From: Dryocosmus kuriphilus
Taxonomy: Eukaryota > Arthropoda > Insecta > Hymenoptera > Cynipidae
NCBI GenBank assembly: GCA_038277395.1
Contig: CM076192.1
Span: forward strand, 131,823,570-131,887,569
Length of the DNA stretch: 64,000 bases
Direction: 5' to 3'
In this document: piece after piece, positions 1 through 10,509 of the stretch
Layout of the letters: every line of letters begins with the position of its first letter
How positions within the stretch are numbered: position 1 is the stretch's first letter
The notes under the pieces: model-generated
Told to the model about the DNA's origin: nothing
The model's database searches: none
The model's input: only the letters and a program-made list of their open reading frames with translations
Program-made: the position numbers and the translations under genes

Positions 1-33
1 TCGTCGTCGACGTCGTCGTCGTCGTCGGCGGCG
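1..33. repeat. TCG/GTC trinucleotide microsatellite
   Basis: The window opens with about eleven TCG/GTC/GGC triplets, which run directly into repeat copy A. A similar CpG-rich lead-in (gtcggcgtcc ttgtcgttgc) precedes copy B near 42,920, so this may be the degraded 5' edge of that family rather than an independent microsatellite. Confidence 0.8.
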
Positions 34-810
34 CCCTTTACCACGATAACTTTCGAAGGACTATTCGGATTGGACTGTGCTTTGGTACACTTCTTCAGAG
101 TTCAAAAAGAAAGGACGAGTTCGTTAACAAGAAGTTTTTGACCAGTGGTTATGGTTTTCGGCCAAACTATGCGAGATAATAAGAATAGTAGAGATCAAAA
201 CCCTTCACCTCAAAAAAACCTACAAATTCTGTTTTAACCATTTTTCGATAAAAATGCATGGTTTTTGTTTCAATCAAGAAAACGTTATTTTAAAAAACTG
301 TGTTTCCTTGTCAAAATATCCAAGATAAGAAAAAATAATGAAAAGCACAGTTGTTCACCTCAAAAAGATCTACAGATTTTATGCTAACCATTTTTTGATA
401 CAATGCATGGTTTTTGTTTTAATCGATAAAACGTTATTAATAATAAAAAATTTCAAATTTCCCGCCAAACTATGCAAGAAGCGAAAAAATGATGATAAAC
501 AAAGTGGTTTATCTCGAAAAGTTCTACAAGTTTGCTGTCTATCATTTTTTTGGACAGACTCGTAGTTTTTGAGTTATTCCTGAAATATGTTACGAAATAT
601 AAAAAAAAAAAACTTTTCAGCAAAACTATGCAAGATATGAGAAAATATTAACAAACAGAATTGTTCACCTTGGAAAGAGCTACAAAATTTGTTTAGAAGA
701 CTCATGGTTTTACTTTTAACAATGAAAATCCTGTATTGTGAAAATTTGGAAAAATAATCATAAGAAAGCTTTACCATTCTACAGTGTGTTTAAAAGAAAT
801 TTAATTTTCG

Positions 811-886
811 AGCGCGAAGCGTGAGGCTGAAGTATATCGGAGCGGGAAACGCGACGAGGATGTGCCCGCAAAGCGGGCAGATCTTT
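811..886. repeat. GC-rich hairpin motif cluster (copy A)
   Basis: In AT-rich DNA, a run of short stem-loop motifs: GAGCGCGAAGCGTGAG, GAGCGGGAAACGCGACGAG and GTGCCCGCAAAGCGGGCAG. The last is a perfect 6-bp stem (GCCCGC/GCGGGC) with a 3-nt AAA loop. The clusters of copies C and D hold the same elements. Confidence 0.75.
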
Positions 887-1180
887 TATAAGTAACATTT
901 TTAAAAAGAGATTGTAATATAATGTGTTTATCACTCACTCGTATCTATTAAATAAAAAATAGTACCTTGGAAAGAGCTAAAAAATTTATTTATAAGACTT
1001 ATCCTTTTACTTTTAAGTATCGAAATCCTGCATTGTGAAATTTGGAAAATAACAAAAAATCTTTACTGAACTACGTGTTTAAAAAATTTTAACTGTCGAG
1101 CGCGAGTGTCATGATGAGAATGTATTCCTTAAGGTCGATACAGCCTTGAGTAAAATAATTTCTTTTGTAGTTTTTAATAA

Positions 1181-1471
1181 AAAATTCAAATTTAATAATA
1201 ATATAATTAAAAGTAGGTGTTTTGAAATATTAAGAATTGAATTGTTTCATCGTTTTTTTTTTTGTCCCTTATATTTGCAGGGAACTTGACATAAAAGATT
1301 TCCACAGAATGAGTCTTCTAATTTTGATGAACAACGTAATTAGCATGTTTTTATCGTCAGAATCATGTGTCCCCATCTGGATAATTCGTTAAAAGTTAGA
1401 TTTTTATTCTGAGGTGATTTTTTTATATTGGTACGATTGAGTGTTACGAAGTAAAAAGTCGGATGCAAATG
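1181..1471. other. AT-rich spacer, nothing recognised
   Basis: About 290 bp of AT-rich sequence between repeat copy A and the left flank of the R1-like insertion. A T-rich run lies near 1,253-1,263. I see no coding or RNA signal. Confidence 0.6.
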
Positions 1472-1608
1472 AACGCATACCAACGTGTACCTTGCCTAAA
1501 TAATAATATGTAATGATAAATATGGCAGAGGTTGGAGCAAATATATTTTTCAAAAAATAATTAAAAATATTGTTTATATTAATAGAAAAACATTACAAGG
1601 TAATAGTT
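1472..1608 (+). repeat. Left copy of 137-bp direct repeat flanking R1-like element
   Basis: Begins AACGCATACCAACGTGTACC and ends ACAAGGTAATAGTT. It matches 6,504-6,640 over 137 bp with four substitutions by eye. It abuts the poly(T) tail of the minus-strand LINE exactly, so it is best read as a very long target-site duplication. Confidence 0.9.
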
Positions 1609-2031
1609 TTTTTTTTTTTTTTTGCAAGAGGAGGCGGAAATCCTTTTAACTGACTGAGTGTGAGACTCGGCCTAAAAATTGCGGCCCCTACCCACTAAAA
1701 CCACCTCCTCTCTCCTGCCAACCCCTGCTCCCGGAATCCGCTTACGCATTACTTCAGGAGCATGGGAGTAAGGCCAGTCCGCCGTACTTCGGCCTCCAGC
1801 TGTTGAACCTGCTTGGTCAATCCTCAAGTAGAGTTCACCTACGTCCCCCGTCCCTTAATGGTTTAGGGGTTCAGTAAATCTCTCATCCTTATTTTCTGTC
1901 TTCTTGTCTGGTCCTTTAACATACCTGCTCCTTGCCCCTTATCAATTATACCCATTGTCCTCAGCAGTAGAACATGTGTCTCTACTCGGGCTCGTCGGCT
2001 TTCGATAATTGATAAACAGGTTTGATCAACC
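1609..2031 (-). other. 3' UTR and poly(A) tail of R1-like element
   Basis: After the ORF2 stop at 2,032-2,034 the minus strand runs about 400 noncoding bases and ends in an A-rich tail (T's at 1,609-1,623, fused with two T's of the target repeat). Pyrimidine-rich stretches around 1,680-1,740 are typical of LINE 3' UTRs. Confidence 0.75.
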
Positions 2032-5000
2032 CTATAGCTCTCTAAGCTCTTCCTTCTTCTTAGTACAAAGAACCAATTCCACATACCTATTAATGATTTC
2101 CCACTTCCCCTGTCCTTCTAACACCATGGACACAATATTTTCCGCCTTCAAATTAGAACCAAGTTCCACTTGTACCGCCACCCTGGCTTCTGCCCAGCGG
2201 TCGCAGTGAAAAAAAAGTATAATCAGCGTCGTCCTCTATTTCCCCACTACAGTACCTGCAGTATGGACTACTGTATTTTTTGCACCCATACAGGTATTTG
2301 CCCAACATACCATGTCCCGTCAGCATCTGCGTGAGGTAAAAATTCATGTCCCCATGCTTCCTGCTAGTCCATTGGGTAAGGTCCTTAATGAGCAACTTTG
2401 TCCACATACCTTTTGGCTCAGCCACACAACGCTGCTGCCAAACCAAAAGCACCCTCCGCCTCTCCTCAGTCTTTTTCTGCACCGTTGGTATTTCTTCCTT
2501 TTTTCTCTCATAGACCCTCTTGCGTTCTTGTGCAAGTAGGTCTATGGGAATAACACTCGCTACGACCAGTACAGCTGCCATGGAGACCGTGCGATACGCT
2601 GAAGTAATGCGCAGAGCACACTTTCGCTGTATTGAGGCCATTCTCCCACAATACTTACTGACTTCCAGTGCGTCAGCCCATACCTCTGCACCATACAGCA
2701 GTACCGAGTGGACAACACTCATAAGGATTCTCCTCTTGCAAGCCTTAGGCCCGTTGACATTGGGCATAAGCCTTGAAAGGGACCCCGCCAATACAGATGC
2801 CTTATCTGCAGCTCCTTTTATATGTGGCCAGTGCGATAGCTTTCTATCCACTGTTACTCCCAAGTACTTCAGGGTAGCTTTGGCTGAAATAGTCTCTCCG
2901 TCGACACAGAACTGCAGAAAAGGGTCGAAGCGTCTCTGCTTTGACAGAACAACCACCTCAGTTTTGTTCGCTGCCAGCTCCAAACTGTAATCATCCAGCC
3001 AATTTTTGAGCAGAAAAACCACATGGGAGGTGCTCCACTGAGCTTGCTCATTTTTTCTGGCCCTAACCACTACCGCAATGTCATCGGCAAATACGACAAT
3101 CTTGGCCCATTCCGGTAAAACAATACGCAGCACGCCATCGTACATAATATTCCACAGGTCCGGACCAAGTGCCGAACCCTGAGCCACACCCGCTGTGACT
3201 ATTCTGCACCTAAATCCCTCCGTCGTCTCGTATAAAAGTTCCCAATCGTGAAGGTAGTCACTCAGGACTCTCCTTAGGTAATCAGGTATCTGGAACCGGT
3301 GTACAAGGACATCCAGGATGTCTTCCCACCTTGCCGAATTGAACGCATTACGCACATCAAGGGTAATCAAGAAGCAGGCATCCCGCGTTCTATGGTCACC
3401 CTCCCAAGAGTTGCGCGCTGCTTCCACGACCTCCAAAATTGCTCCAATTGTCGAGCGGCCCACAAGGAAGCCATGTTGAATCTGCGCCAATCCACCCGCT
3501 TTGTCAACAGCCGCAAGTAATCTTAGCCTGAGCATCTTCTCATAGGTTTTTCCAAGATTGTCCAGCATACAAAGTGGTCTGAAGGACGACGGGGTTATAG
3601 GAAAACCCTTCCCCTTGTCCAGCAGAACCAACTTTTGTACTTTCCACCTCCTTCCAAAGATCCCAGCTGCGAGACATTCATTGTAGGTGTTTAACAGCAG
3701 GGAGGGACATTCCTTCGCGACGATCTTTATCACCTGAGTAGGTATTCCATCAGGACCCGGCGCTTTGCGATTCCCCAATGAGTAGGCGGCAGTCCGGAGT
3801 TCCTCTACACTAAAGGCTGGTATATCCTCCCATCTCACCAATATACTTGGGGGCGTTCTGACGGGATGTTCTGGGAAAAGAGCCGCCACAATTGCCTCCA
3901 TTGTCGCTGGGTCACGTGGTGCTTGCGGTGTTTTGCCAGCGATCCTTTTAGTGACAATGTGGTATCCAAGCCCCCATGTATCACGATCTATCTCGCTGCA
4001 TAGTGACCCCCAACAACAACGCTTGCTGGATTTTGTAGCCTGTCTATGTTCTTTCTTGGCTACCAGGTAGGCCTCTGCAATTAATGCATAACTTGCTCTC
4101 GCTCTCCTTCTTTGCGCTCTCCTACGCAGTGACAGAGATTTACGACGAAGCTCTGCTATTTCATCTGTCCATCCGTATGCTGGTCTCCTTTGTGGAATTA
4201 TAGATCGCTTCAGCATCGCTGCATCACAAGCACTGGTGATATGCTGCGTTGTCCTCCTGATCAACTCTTCCGCTTGCTCCTCCGAGCCCACCGTAGAGAC
4301 TCCTACTGCAGTGCCTGGCATCCTTGTTCTCCTCAGAGAGCTTAGCAGTGCTACCTCGTCAAGCCTAGAAACGTTCCAGCCATGTGCAGCTAGACTGCGT
4401 CGACCAACAGGAGAACGTTGCACATCAGGCCCTTTACCAATTCTAAACCAGATATACTGGTGAACACTTCCAGTGAAATCCTATAGTACTCTCCACCCCT
4501 GAACTAAGGGGGCCAAATTCAAGGAGGCGAAGGACACATCAAGTATAGAGGCCACACAGCCAGCGCATCCAAAAGTTGATACCCCACCAGAGTTAAGGAC
4601 GGAGAAATCAAGCCTAGCCACAATTTCTATCACAGTAGAACCCCTGCTGCAAGTCCAATCCATACCAAACTCAAGGGCCTTGGCATTAAAGTCGCCAGCC
4701 ACAACAATCTGCCCCTCCATGCGACGAATGCAGTCCTCGAGACATTCGAGCTTCCTTCTGAACTCATGGATTCCCTCGTTCTGGGAAAGGTATACGCTCA
4801 CGTAAGTGACAGCGCCAGCCCTGACCCAAACAAAGCCATCCCCTCGCCCACTTTCCATGACCGGTAACTCGCGTGTATTCCCAACCCAAATTGCTGCGGT
4901 CCCCAAATTATCCGGAAACCAACATCGTCCAGGCATATTGCGGTACTGCTCAGAAACAATGAGCAAGTCAGCTTTATGCTCGTACGCTAGCTGCATTAGC

Positions 5001-5053
5001 ATATCCTGTGCCAGGATGCCCCTACCAAGATTCCCTTGGATTATGACAGCCAT
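2032..5053 (-). pseudogene. R1-like ORF2: APE endonuclease plus reverse transcriptase, disrupted
   Basis: ORF2 would nick target DNA and prime reverse transcription there. The frame starts at ATG 5,051-5,053. The endonuclease shows SEQYRN and AGDFNAKALEFG; the usual SDH motif reads SVH at 4,460-4,468. An in-frame TAG at 4,481-4,483 separates endonuclease from reverse transcriptase; the frame is open again on both sides, so one substitution explains it. The RT has NRKAPGPDGIP, FLITLDVRNAFNSARW, GVAQGSALGPDLWNIM and catalytic FADD (3,079-3,090). Near the C-terminus, the C-x2-C of the terminal zinc motif is followed by Tyr where the family has His. An eight-A run (2,209-2,216) then shifts the frame; the shifted frame continues FHCDRWAEAR to a stop at 2,032-2,034. 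Intact length would be about 1,000 residues, normal for R1. Three lesions make function unlikely. Confidence 0.9.
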
Positions 5054-5055
5054 TA
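5051..5055 (-). promoter_or_regulatory. TAATG stop-start overlap between ORF1 and ORF2
   Basis: On the minus strand the ORF1 stop TAA and the ORF2 start ATG share an A. In the related SART1 element a UAAUG overlap is known to support translational coupling. Here the role is inferred from position only. Confidence 0.7.
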
Positions 5056-6459
5056 CTGTCTATCCTTCCTACGGATAGCCTTCCTATAAACCCTGCACTG
5101 GTTTGTGCCCGGCACGTGATTTAAATCCCCACCATCACTACTATCAGCACAGAGGTAGCAATTCGGTACACTAGTGCATTGAGCTGCTCTGTGTTGGCTC
5201 GCGCCACATCTCCAGCACATTTTGCTCCTATCACTAGCCGCGCATGCAGCCGCTTGGTGACCATAGCCATGGAAGTGGAAGCAACGAGGGATTACCTCCT
5301 TTCTTCTAACGCGACAGTTGACCCAACCAATCTTTATGTGGCCTACTTCCACCAGCTTACTCGCCATGGGTTCATCCAGTTCAACGAACGCCATAAGGTT
5401 AACCCAGCGGTTGACCCGAGAAATGTTGATCTTGGGGTCAATTCGCACTTCTGCCCCAAAGAAGCCAATTAATGCTTCTTTCACGCCCTCCTTTCCAGTC
5501 GCAGCGTCCAGATCCCTGATGTCGATCTGTGCCTTCGGCTCTAGAACGCGCACAACTCCAATATCTACCACAGCTGCCTGGAGAACCTCGCTAAATTTGA
5601 CCCTATCCTGAGACTTATTCCCTAGCTCTACAAGTACACCACCATTTCTAGTCTCCCTGATCGCCGAGACTTGTACCCCATTTTCCTCAGGGTTTACTTT
5701 AGCCTTGATGTCTTTCAACACCTCCGCATACTTCTTGCCCTCTAAAGGACTGATCAGGACAGCAGTAGGTCGGGCGCGTCTCCCCCTTTTCTCTGCCTGT
5801 TTCCTGGGCAACTTCTGCTTTGAGCGGTCAGTGTTTGGTTTCCCTGTGGATTCCAAGGCCTTACCTTCTTTCCTCCTAGATTTAACGTCGATCCACCCGT
5901 TCTTAGGATCTTTTGGCGATTTTTTCCTTGGTTGTGTGGAGTTGGCCTCAGTTGGACTAGGCGTACCTTCCACGCGCTTCCTTTTCTCAGTGTTTCTGGG
6001 GGTCTGCACAACAGACTGTGAGATGGTATTCCGAGACGCTGCTCTAGTAGGTATGGAGGCCACTTCAACGGTTGAAACATGTTTCCATAATGTTGCAACC
6101 CTATCAACATTATCCTTGATGTCCTTCTGGGTATTGCCAATCTTTTTGCAATACCAGTTGGCATTATCGATCGCCTTCTTAATATTATTAAGCGCCCAGG
6201 TCGGCATTCTTACGTAGGTTAGTTCTTCACCTAGAACGCGTGTGTGCCCCCCCCCCCCCCCCCAAATCCGAGGGGCCAGCGTTGACCACCGGGGCTTCCA
6301 CCCGATCGGAATCAACGGGGAGATTGAAACTCCCTTGGGGTAAGTCGTTATCAACACGCTTATCCATCTTTGGTTTATATTCGGGGTTCCTTCCCCTAGC
6401 TGGTTTTTGTCCGCCCCGGGTATTTTATTTCCACGGTACCATCCATATCTAGAAGGCAT
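5053..6459 (-). CDS. R1-like ORF1, Gag-like nucleic-acid-binding protein (468 aa)
   Basis: ORF1 proteins coat the LINE RNA and help target the complex. I chose ATG 6,457-6,459 because the longer frame to 6,573 takes its first residues from the flanking target duplication, outside the element. A low-complexity N-terminus includes a glycine run from a 17-C tract (6,247-6,263). A basic middle region is rich in K/R and P (TPSPTEANSTQPRKK). A conserved core is followed by knuckles: the first reads CFHFHGYGHQAAAC with Phe where the second Cys belongs, the second CWRCGASQHRAAQC is canonical CCHC, and the third is atypical CYLC...H...C. The stop (5,053-5,055) overlaps the ORF2 start as TAATG. The frame is open throughout; function is doubtful given the damaged ORF2 and first knuckle. 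Confidence 0.85.
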   Translation of the reverse strand: MPSRYGWYRGNKIPGADKNQLGEGTPNINQRWISVLITTYPKGVSISPLIPIGWKPRWSTLAPRIWGGGGGHTRVLGEELTYVRMPTWALNNIKKAIDNANWYCKKIGNTQKDIKDNVDRVATLWKHVSTVEVASIPTRAASRNTISQSVVQTPRNTEKRKRVEGTPSPTEANSTQPRKKSPKDPKNGWIDVKSRRKEGKALESTGKPNTDRSKQKLPRKQAEKRGRRARPTAVLISPLEGKKYAEVLKDIKAKVNPEENGVQVSAIRETRNGGVLVELGNKSQDRVKFSEVLQAAVVDIGVVRVLEPKAQIDIRDLDAATGKEGVKEALIGFFGAEVRIDPKINISRVNRWVNLMAFVELDEPMASKLVEVGHIKIGWVNCRVRRKEVIPRCFHFHGYGHQAAACAASDRSKMCWRCGASQHRAAQCTSVPNCYLCADSSDGGDLNHVPGTNQCRVYRKAIRRKDRQ

Positions 6460-6503
6460 TCCCCTATCCGCAATATGGGGAGGCGCCCGATGGGGGACCA
6501 GCA

Positions 6504-6640
6504 AACGCATACCAACGTGTACCTTGCCTAAATAATAATATGTAATGGTAAATATGGCAGAGGTTGGAGCCAATATATTTTTGAAAAAATAATTTAAAAT
6601 ATTGTTTATATTAATAGAAAAACATTACAAGGTAATAGTT
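6504..6640 (+). repeat. Right copy of 137-bp direct repeat flanking R1-like element
   Basis: Second copy of the 1,472-1,608 sequence, starting exactly at the 5' end of the element. Four mismatches are visible (GATAAATA/GGTAAATA, AGCAAAT/AGCCAAT, TTTTCAAAA/TTTTGAAAA, ATTAAAAAT/ATTTAAAAT). Confidence 0.9.
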
Positions 6641-9062
6641 CCGAATTGTTATTTGGTGATATTAAGAGAAATATCTATGAATTAGCACTGTGACTACTGC
6701 AACACACGATTATCCAGATCCTGATCCAATAACCTCATCTGGATAAAAGTGCACCGGTTATGAAAAACGTTAATTATTATAGACACATATTTGATTTGAT
6801 CTATGTTGCTGTGCACATATTTCTTAAACGAATGTTTTATCTTGAGTTTTGTACGTAATGCTCTCCTTTTTTTTTTTGCCTGAAAGGTTTAAGTATTATG
6901 AATTCAAAACTTTTCTTATCCAGTTCAGGGCACTCTCACCTACGTGCACTTCCGTATATTTTTTCATGATGAATCTGAATCTGTTGGCCAAATTGACCAA
7001 TATCCTCCCGTTTCGAAGTTATTTTCATCTGAATATGCCGAAAAACGGCATTTATTGCACTTTTAGGTTAGAATATCTAAAAGTCATGATTTGCCCGACA
7101 AATTTTGCTGCCAGATTCGGCTTCAGTGCGAAAAATTACGTGAGAAAACACCTTTGGATTTCAGTGGGGAATCAAAAGTCTCATTCATGTAGGCCTGTAT
7201 AATATCTAGAGAGAGTTAGGAGGTACTACAGGTTCTGTGGCGAATGCATCAGTTTATATCCGTGAGGGTTAATTAACTGACAACCCTTGTAGGTAGGATT
7301 CAATCGCAGGGTATTCGTTTCACATGAGTCACAGACTCCGCATTTTGCGTCAGGACTAAAATAATCAATACCGTTGCACACTGTCTGCTGCCAGGAGAAG
7401 TTGATCCTTACAACACATACAGGTAGGATTTGATTGCAGGATACGTTGGCTAGATTCAATTTAACATTTACCATGCGTCATAGACTCCGCATCTTGTGTC
7501 AAGACTGAAATATTGTAAATCACCACAGAGTTTCTTTGGTGCTAAGACCAAAAGGAATCTTCTATTTTCGTAAAATTATTAATTTCCAGGATTCTTTTGT
7601 GTGGAATGATTCTAAGTACGCATTGATGTTCATAAGCAAATAATATTTCTCGCATGCCATGCAATATACCATACTTAGTCATGAATATATTATAATTTGT
7701 CATTTTTCCTTGAATGTTGAGATGCATTATAATGATAGAATAATAATTTTAATAATTTCTTCATATTGATAATTAACAATAAATTAATAATTAAATTGTC
7801 TAGTCATTAGGACGTGACAGCTACAAAAAGATTCTTGTTTTTTCAAGTATTCTAATATTTATTTAATTTTTTCTTATAAAGGCTAGTCCTTACAAATTTA
7901 ATAATTTTTTTTGTAAAAAAATATAAAATGAAGAGAATGTAACTATAAAACTAAATTAAAAAGTTATTTCAAAATATTGAGTATATTACGTTACAAGTTA
8001 CGTGTCTAAAAAGGTACATAAGTTATGCGAAAGTTACAAATAACACAATTTTCGGTATCTTAATTACTTGTAACGAGTTACTACCCAACACTTTATTCGA
8101 CACCAGCTTCCTATGAATTAAACTTGTAACTTACCTTATAACTTCATTCGAACTTCCATTTTTTAGGTTCAAAAATTTAAAAAGTTATATAAGGCATAAA
8201 TTAATAAAAACTTACGGGAAAAATGAATACTTCTATAGTGTATGAGTGTGTTCAATAGATCATTTTTTTATACCAAAATTTTATCAGCTTCCTTCGAATT
8301 TAATCATTTTCAAATTTGGAGATTTTAAACTTCTTTTGGACTTGCGTCATCAAAATTCAAAAAGTTGTAATATCTATAAATTATAAATAAAGTGTATAGT
8401 ATAAAGTGAAAACAAGTATAAATAATACCCACTGCACAAATGAATGTTTTAATAATGTAAAATAGTTTCCATTATATAGTGTTCTCTTTTCTTAAACAGT
8501 ATCTTTCAAATATTGAAAAAATTTTTCAAAGTTTGAGATTGTTAACATTTTTCCAACACACATTTTTTAGACATCAAAATTTAAAAAGTTATATACTATA
8601 TAAGTTATACTTATATAGTGTCAAAATAATTACTTCCAAAGTATACACCTTTTTATTAGATCAGATAAGATTAAATTAGATTAGATTATTTAATATTACT
8701 AGAAAATATTGTTTATGCAAAGATTTTGTCCAATTTATTGAATGAAAATTCAAAAATGTGATACCCACAAATTTTACTGAAATGTTAGAATTACGTTAGT
8801 AGGTAGTTACCGGTGGGTCGAACCCTCAGCGTTTAAAAATTTTTAATAGTGTTTAAGCGATTGCGCGTAATAAAGAAGCACCGCTTACTTGAATATGCGA
8901 GCATAAATATGAAGTATAATAATAATAAATAATACAAAATTTTTTTTTGTGCTAAAAATCGATCTTTCTTTTAGAAAAATATTCTCTCAAATGTAAAAGC
9001 TGCTTTAGTAGATAGTACTCAGTGATATGCATATTTGGCATATTGAAAAGTCTGGTATAACT
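6641..9062. other. Noncoding AT-rich stretch with small repeats
   Basis: No gene recognised. A 90-bp segment with TAGGTAGGATT(C/T)(A/G)AT, ACTCCGCAT and GTCA(A/G)GACT landmarks occurs twice, near 7,292-7,365 and 7,421-7,512. At 7,990-8,092 a segment ending GTAACGAGTTACTACCCAACACT is a diverged end of the GTAAC-rich element also seen at 32,951. At 8,140-8,720 AAAATTTAAAAAGTTATAT motifs recur about every 200 bp as a degenerate tandem array. Short open frames here have no recognisable domain. Confidence 0.55.
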
Positions 9063-9255
9063 TTTACCCCATCGTCCACGGGCTGAGTTACAGTCAATTG
9101 CACGATGAGGGAACCTGCAGCTTAAGGTGGAATTCGAACCACCAGAACTTCAGTAAAAGTACATAGAAAAACTTCCAGAGGTATCGTCTCAGGGATCAAA
9201 CCCCGGACCTCTAGTAGGCAGTCCGAATGCTTAACCACCTGAGCCACCGAGCCTT
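9063..9255 (-). mobile_element. tRNA-derived SINE
   Basis: Read on the minus strand, the head GGCTCGGTGGCTCAGGTGGTTAAGC carries a Pol III A box (TGGCTCAGGTGG) and, about 35 nt on, a B box in GGGTTTGATCCC. The body follows, with a second B-like GGTTCGAATTCC near 9,135, then TGACTGTAACTCAGCCCGTG and the 3' end around 9,063. The T-arm does not pair well, so it is not a working tRNA gene. An ATT microsatellite (9,257-9,275) lies at the head side. Class (tRNA-like SINE) is clear; family is unknown. Confidence 0.75.
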
Positions 9256-9564
9256 TCTTATTATTATTATTATATGAGAGAAGTTGTAGGCTTCGGAAGC
9301 TTCAATCATATTTTTTCTAGTAGATAAACCCATCCCAAAGCAACTGAAACGTATAAGTCATCGACTTCTGGTCCTTCTATCCAAAATGTAAGCAAGAGTG
9401 GGAATTTTTTGTGAGGCGTTTGCGCTGAACACTGTTACTTTCCTCTCGCACATACAGCGGATGTTCTTACGCGGCGAGCGAAAGTGTTGAACGTGGAAAA
9501 CTCACACCCTTGGATGCTTTTTTAAAGCTACCAATCTAGATATTACATAATACAAGGCACAGTG

Positions 9565-10275
9565 TTAACGGACCAGATTAAGTGACCCAAAAAGTAATGC
9601 CTTTTCTATACGGCTTGCGATGTTCGAAGCTCGATGCTGACAAGCCGGGATCTTTTTTGTTTGACTTAAGAAGGAAGCCTTCATACCTTCATGGCAGCCA
9701 ATAATGAGAAATACAACATGGACTTTGCATCTTGGATGCAGCCTACGCAATTCAAAAAGCAGATCTTGATATTTAGTCCGCTTCTCTTCCTCCTTCGATG
9801 TAATGTTACCATCAGCTGACGCCGAAAACTCAATCACATGAATGACCTTAGTCTTCAGGTCATGGCGGACAATAGCAGGCTTCGTCGCACGGATACGGTG
9901 TGTGGAGGAGCAACAAAAGTTCCAGTGGATCTTACACTGGATATTTTATACGACGGAATCCAGATCCCCTTGGGTGCATGGCAAAACTGGTGTTCCGCCG
10001 ACACCATAGAAGTGCCCAAGATGGTAATACAGCACATTTAGAGCTGCGTTGTCGCTCTCAGGGTACCCGTAGTGCGCATATTTTGAGCAGTAACTCAGGA
10101 TATGTCCGAGAGTTTCTGGACCTTGCTTGCATGCTCGGCAGTTGGCATCACCGACACGTATATTCATCACACGAACGCGGTAAATCAAGGTATTGATAAC
10201 GCCGTCCTGGCTTGCGAGAAGGAATCCCTCGGTCTTCGATCTCAGTCCAACAGACTTGAGAAACATGTTAGACAA
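9565..10275 (-). pseudogene. R2/R4-like LINE C-terminus: CCHC motif and restriction-like endonuclease
   Basis: In R2/R4-type elements this end of the protein cuts the target. Segment 9,946-10,275 has the zinc motif in CRACKQGPETLGHILSYC (C-x2-C-x7-H-x4-C). Segment 9,565-9,837 has the endonuclease core: IEFSASADGN followed by KEEEKRTKYQDL, whose spaced Asp and Lys match the PD-(D/E)xK layout of this endonuclease, then the conserved tail around ACQHRASNIASRIEKALL. A frameshift or small deletion lies between 9,838 and 9,946. Confidence 0.8.
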
Positions 10276-10509
10276 GCCCCTCGATAGTTATTCTATATGT
10301 ATTACTTTGTAGAACTGACAGTGAATGGCTTGCTGACATGTTCCTTCATTAGAAGCGAGTGTTCTGCTTCCTTCACACGGCTTTTAAACACCGAAGGTGA
10401 CAGCTGTGCTAGGCCACAGTGTTTTTGCTAAAATCAAAAGGGAGACCGAGCTCCTCTGCTGTTCTGTCTGCAGCATTGTGCAGAACCGACATGATGAAAT
10501 GCTAGTGAA

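Larger units (their letters stand above)
1..1180 (+). repeat. 152-bp-unit interspersed repeat, copy A
   Basis: Head motif CCACGATAACTTTCGAAGGA (about 41-60) is followed by diverged tandem units of about 150 bp. Each unit carries landmarks: a (G/C)CAAACTATGCAAGATA-like box, TTGTTCACCTCAAAAAG, ATCTACAAATTTTGTTTTAACC and AATCGAGAAAACGTTATTAA. The AAGATA-type box recurs near 171, 324, 473 and 634. The 3' part carries two GC-rich hairpin clusters, at 811-886 and around 1,098-1,110. The same architecture recurs at 42,900-43,830, 47,925-48,960 and, inverted, at 49,640-50,900. Short reading frames inside it are not conserved between copies, so it looks noncoding. I do not recognise the family. Confidence 0.8.
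1609..6503 (-). mobile_element. R1-clade non-LTR retrotransposon (4.9 kb)
   Basis: A nearly full-length APE-type LINE on the minus strand. It has a 5' end at 6,503, ORF1 with C-terminal zinc knuckles, ORF2 with endonuclease, reverse transcriptase and a terminal CCHC motif, a 3' UTR (1,624-2,031) and a poly(A) tail seen as T's at 1,609-1,623. ORF1 and ORF2 overlap as TAATG. The two-ORF layout, the three-knuckle ORF1 and the FADD reverse transcriptase fit the R1/TRAS/SART clade. Both ends are sharply set by the 137-bp flanking repeats. ORF2 is broken twice, so the copy is dead. It is relatively young, since ORF1 is still open and the flanks differ at only about 3% of sites. Confidence 0.9.

Noticed and set aside
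2153..6573. Many plus-strand frames opposite the R1-like element (for example 2,520-2,990 and 5,705-6,217)
   Set aside because: They are antisense shadows of ORF1 and ORF2 with no domain of their own.
6460..6573. Extension of R1-like ORF1 upstream to 6,573
   Set aside because: The extra residues would be encoded partly by the target-site duplication outside the element; the internal ATG at 6,457-6,459 is preferred.
9185..9255. Functional tRNA gene
   Set aside because: A and B boxes are present, but the acceptor and T stems do not pair and a SINE body follows.
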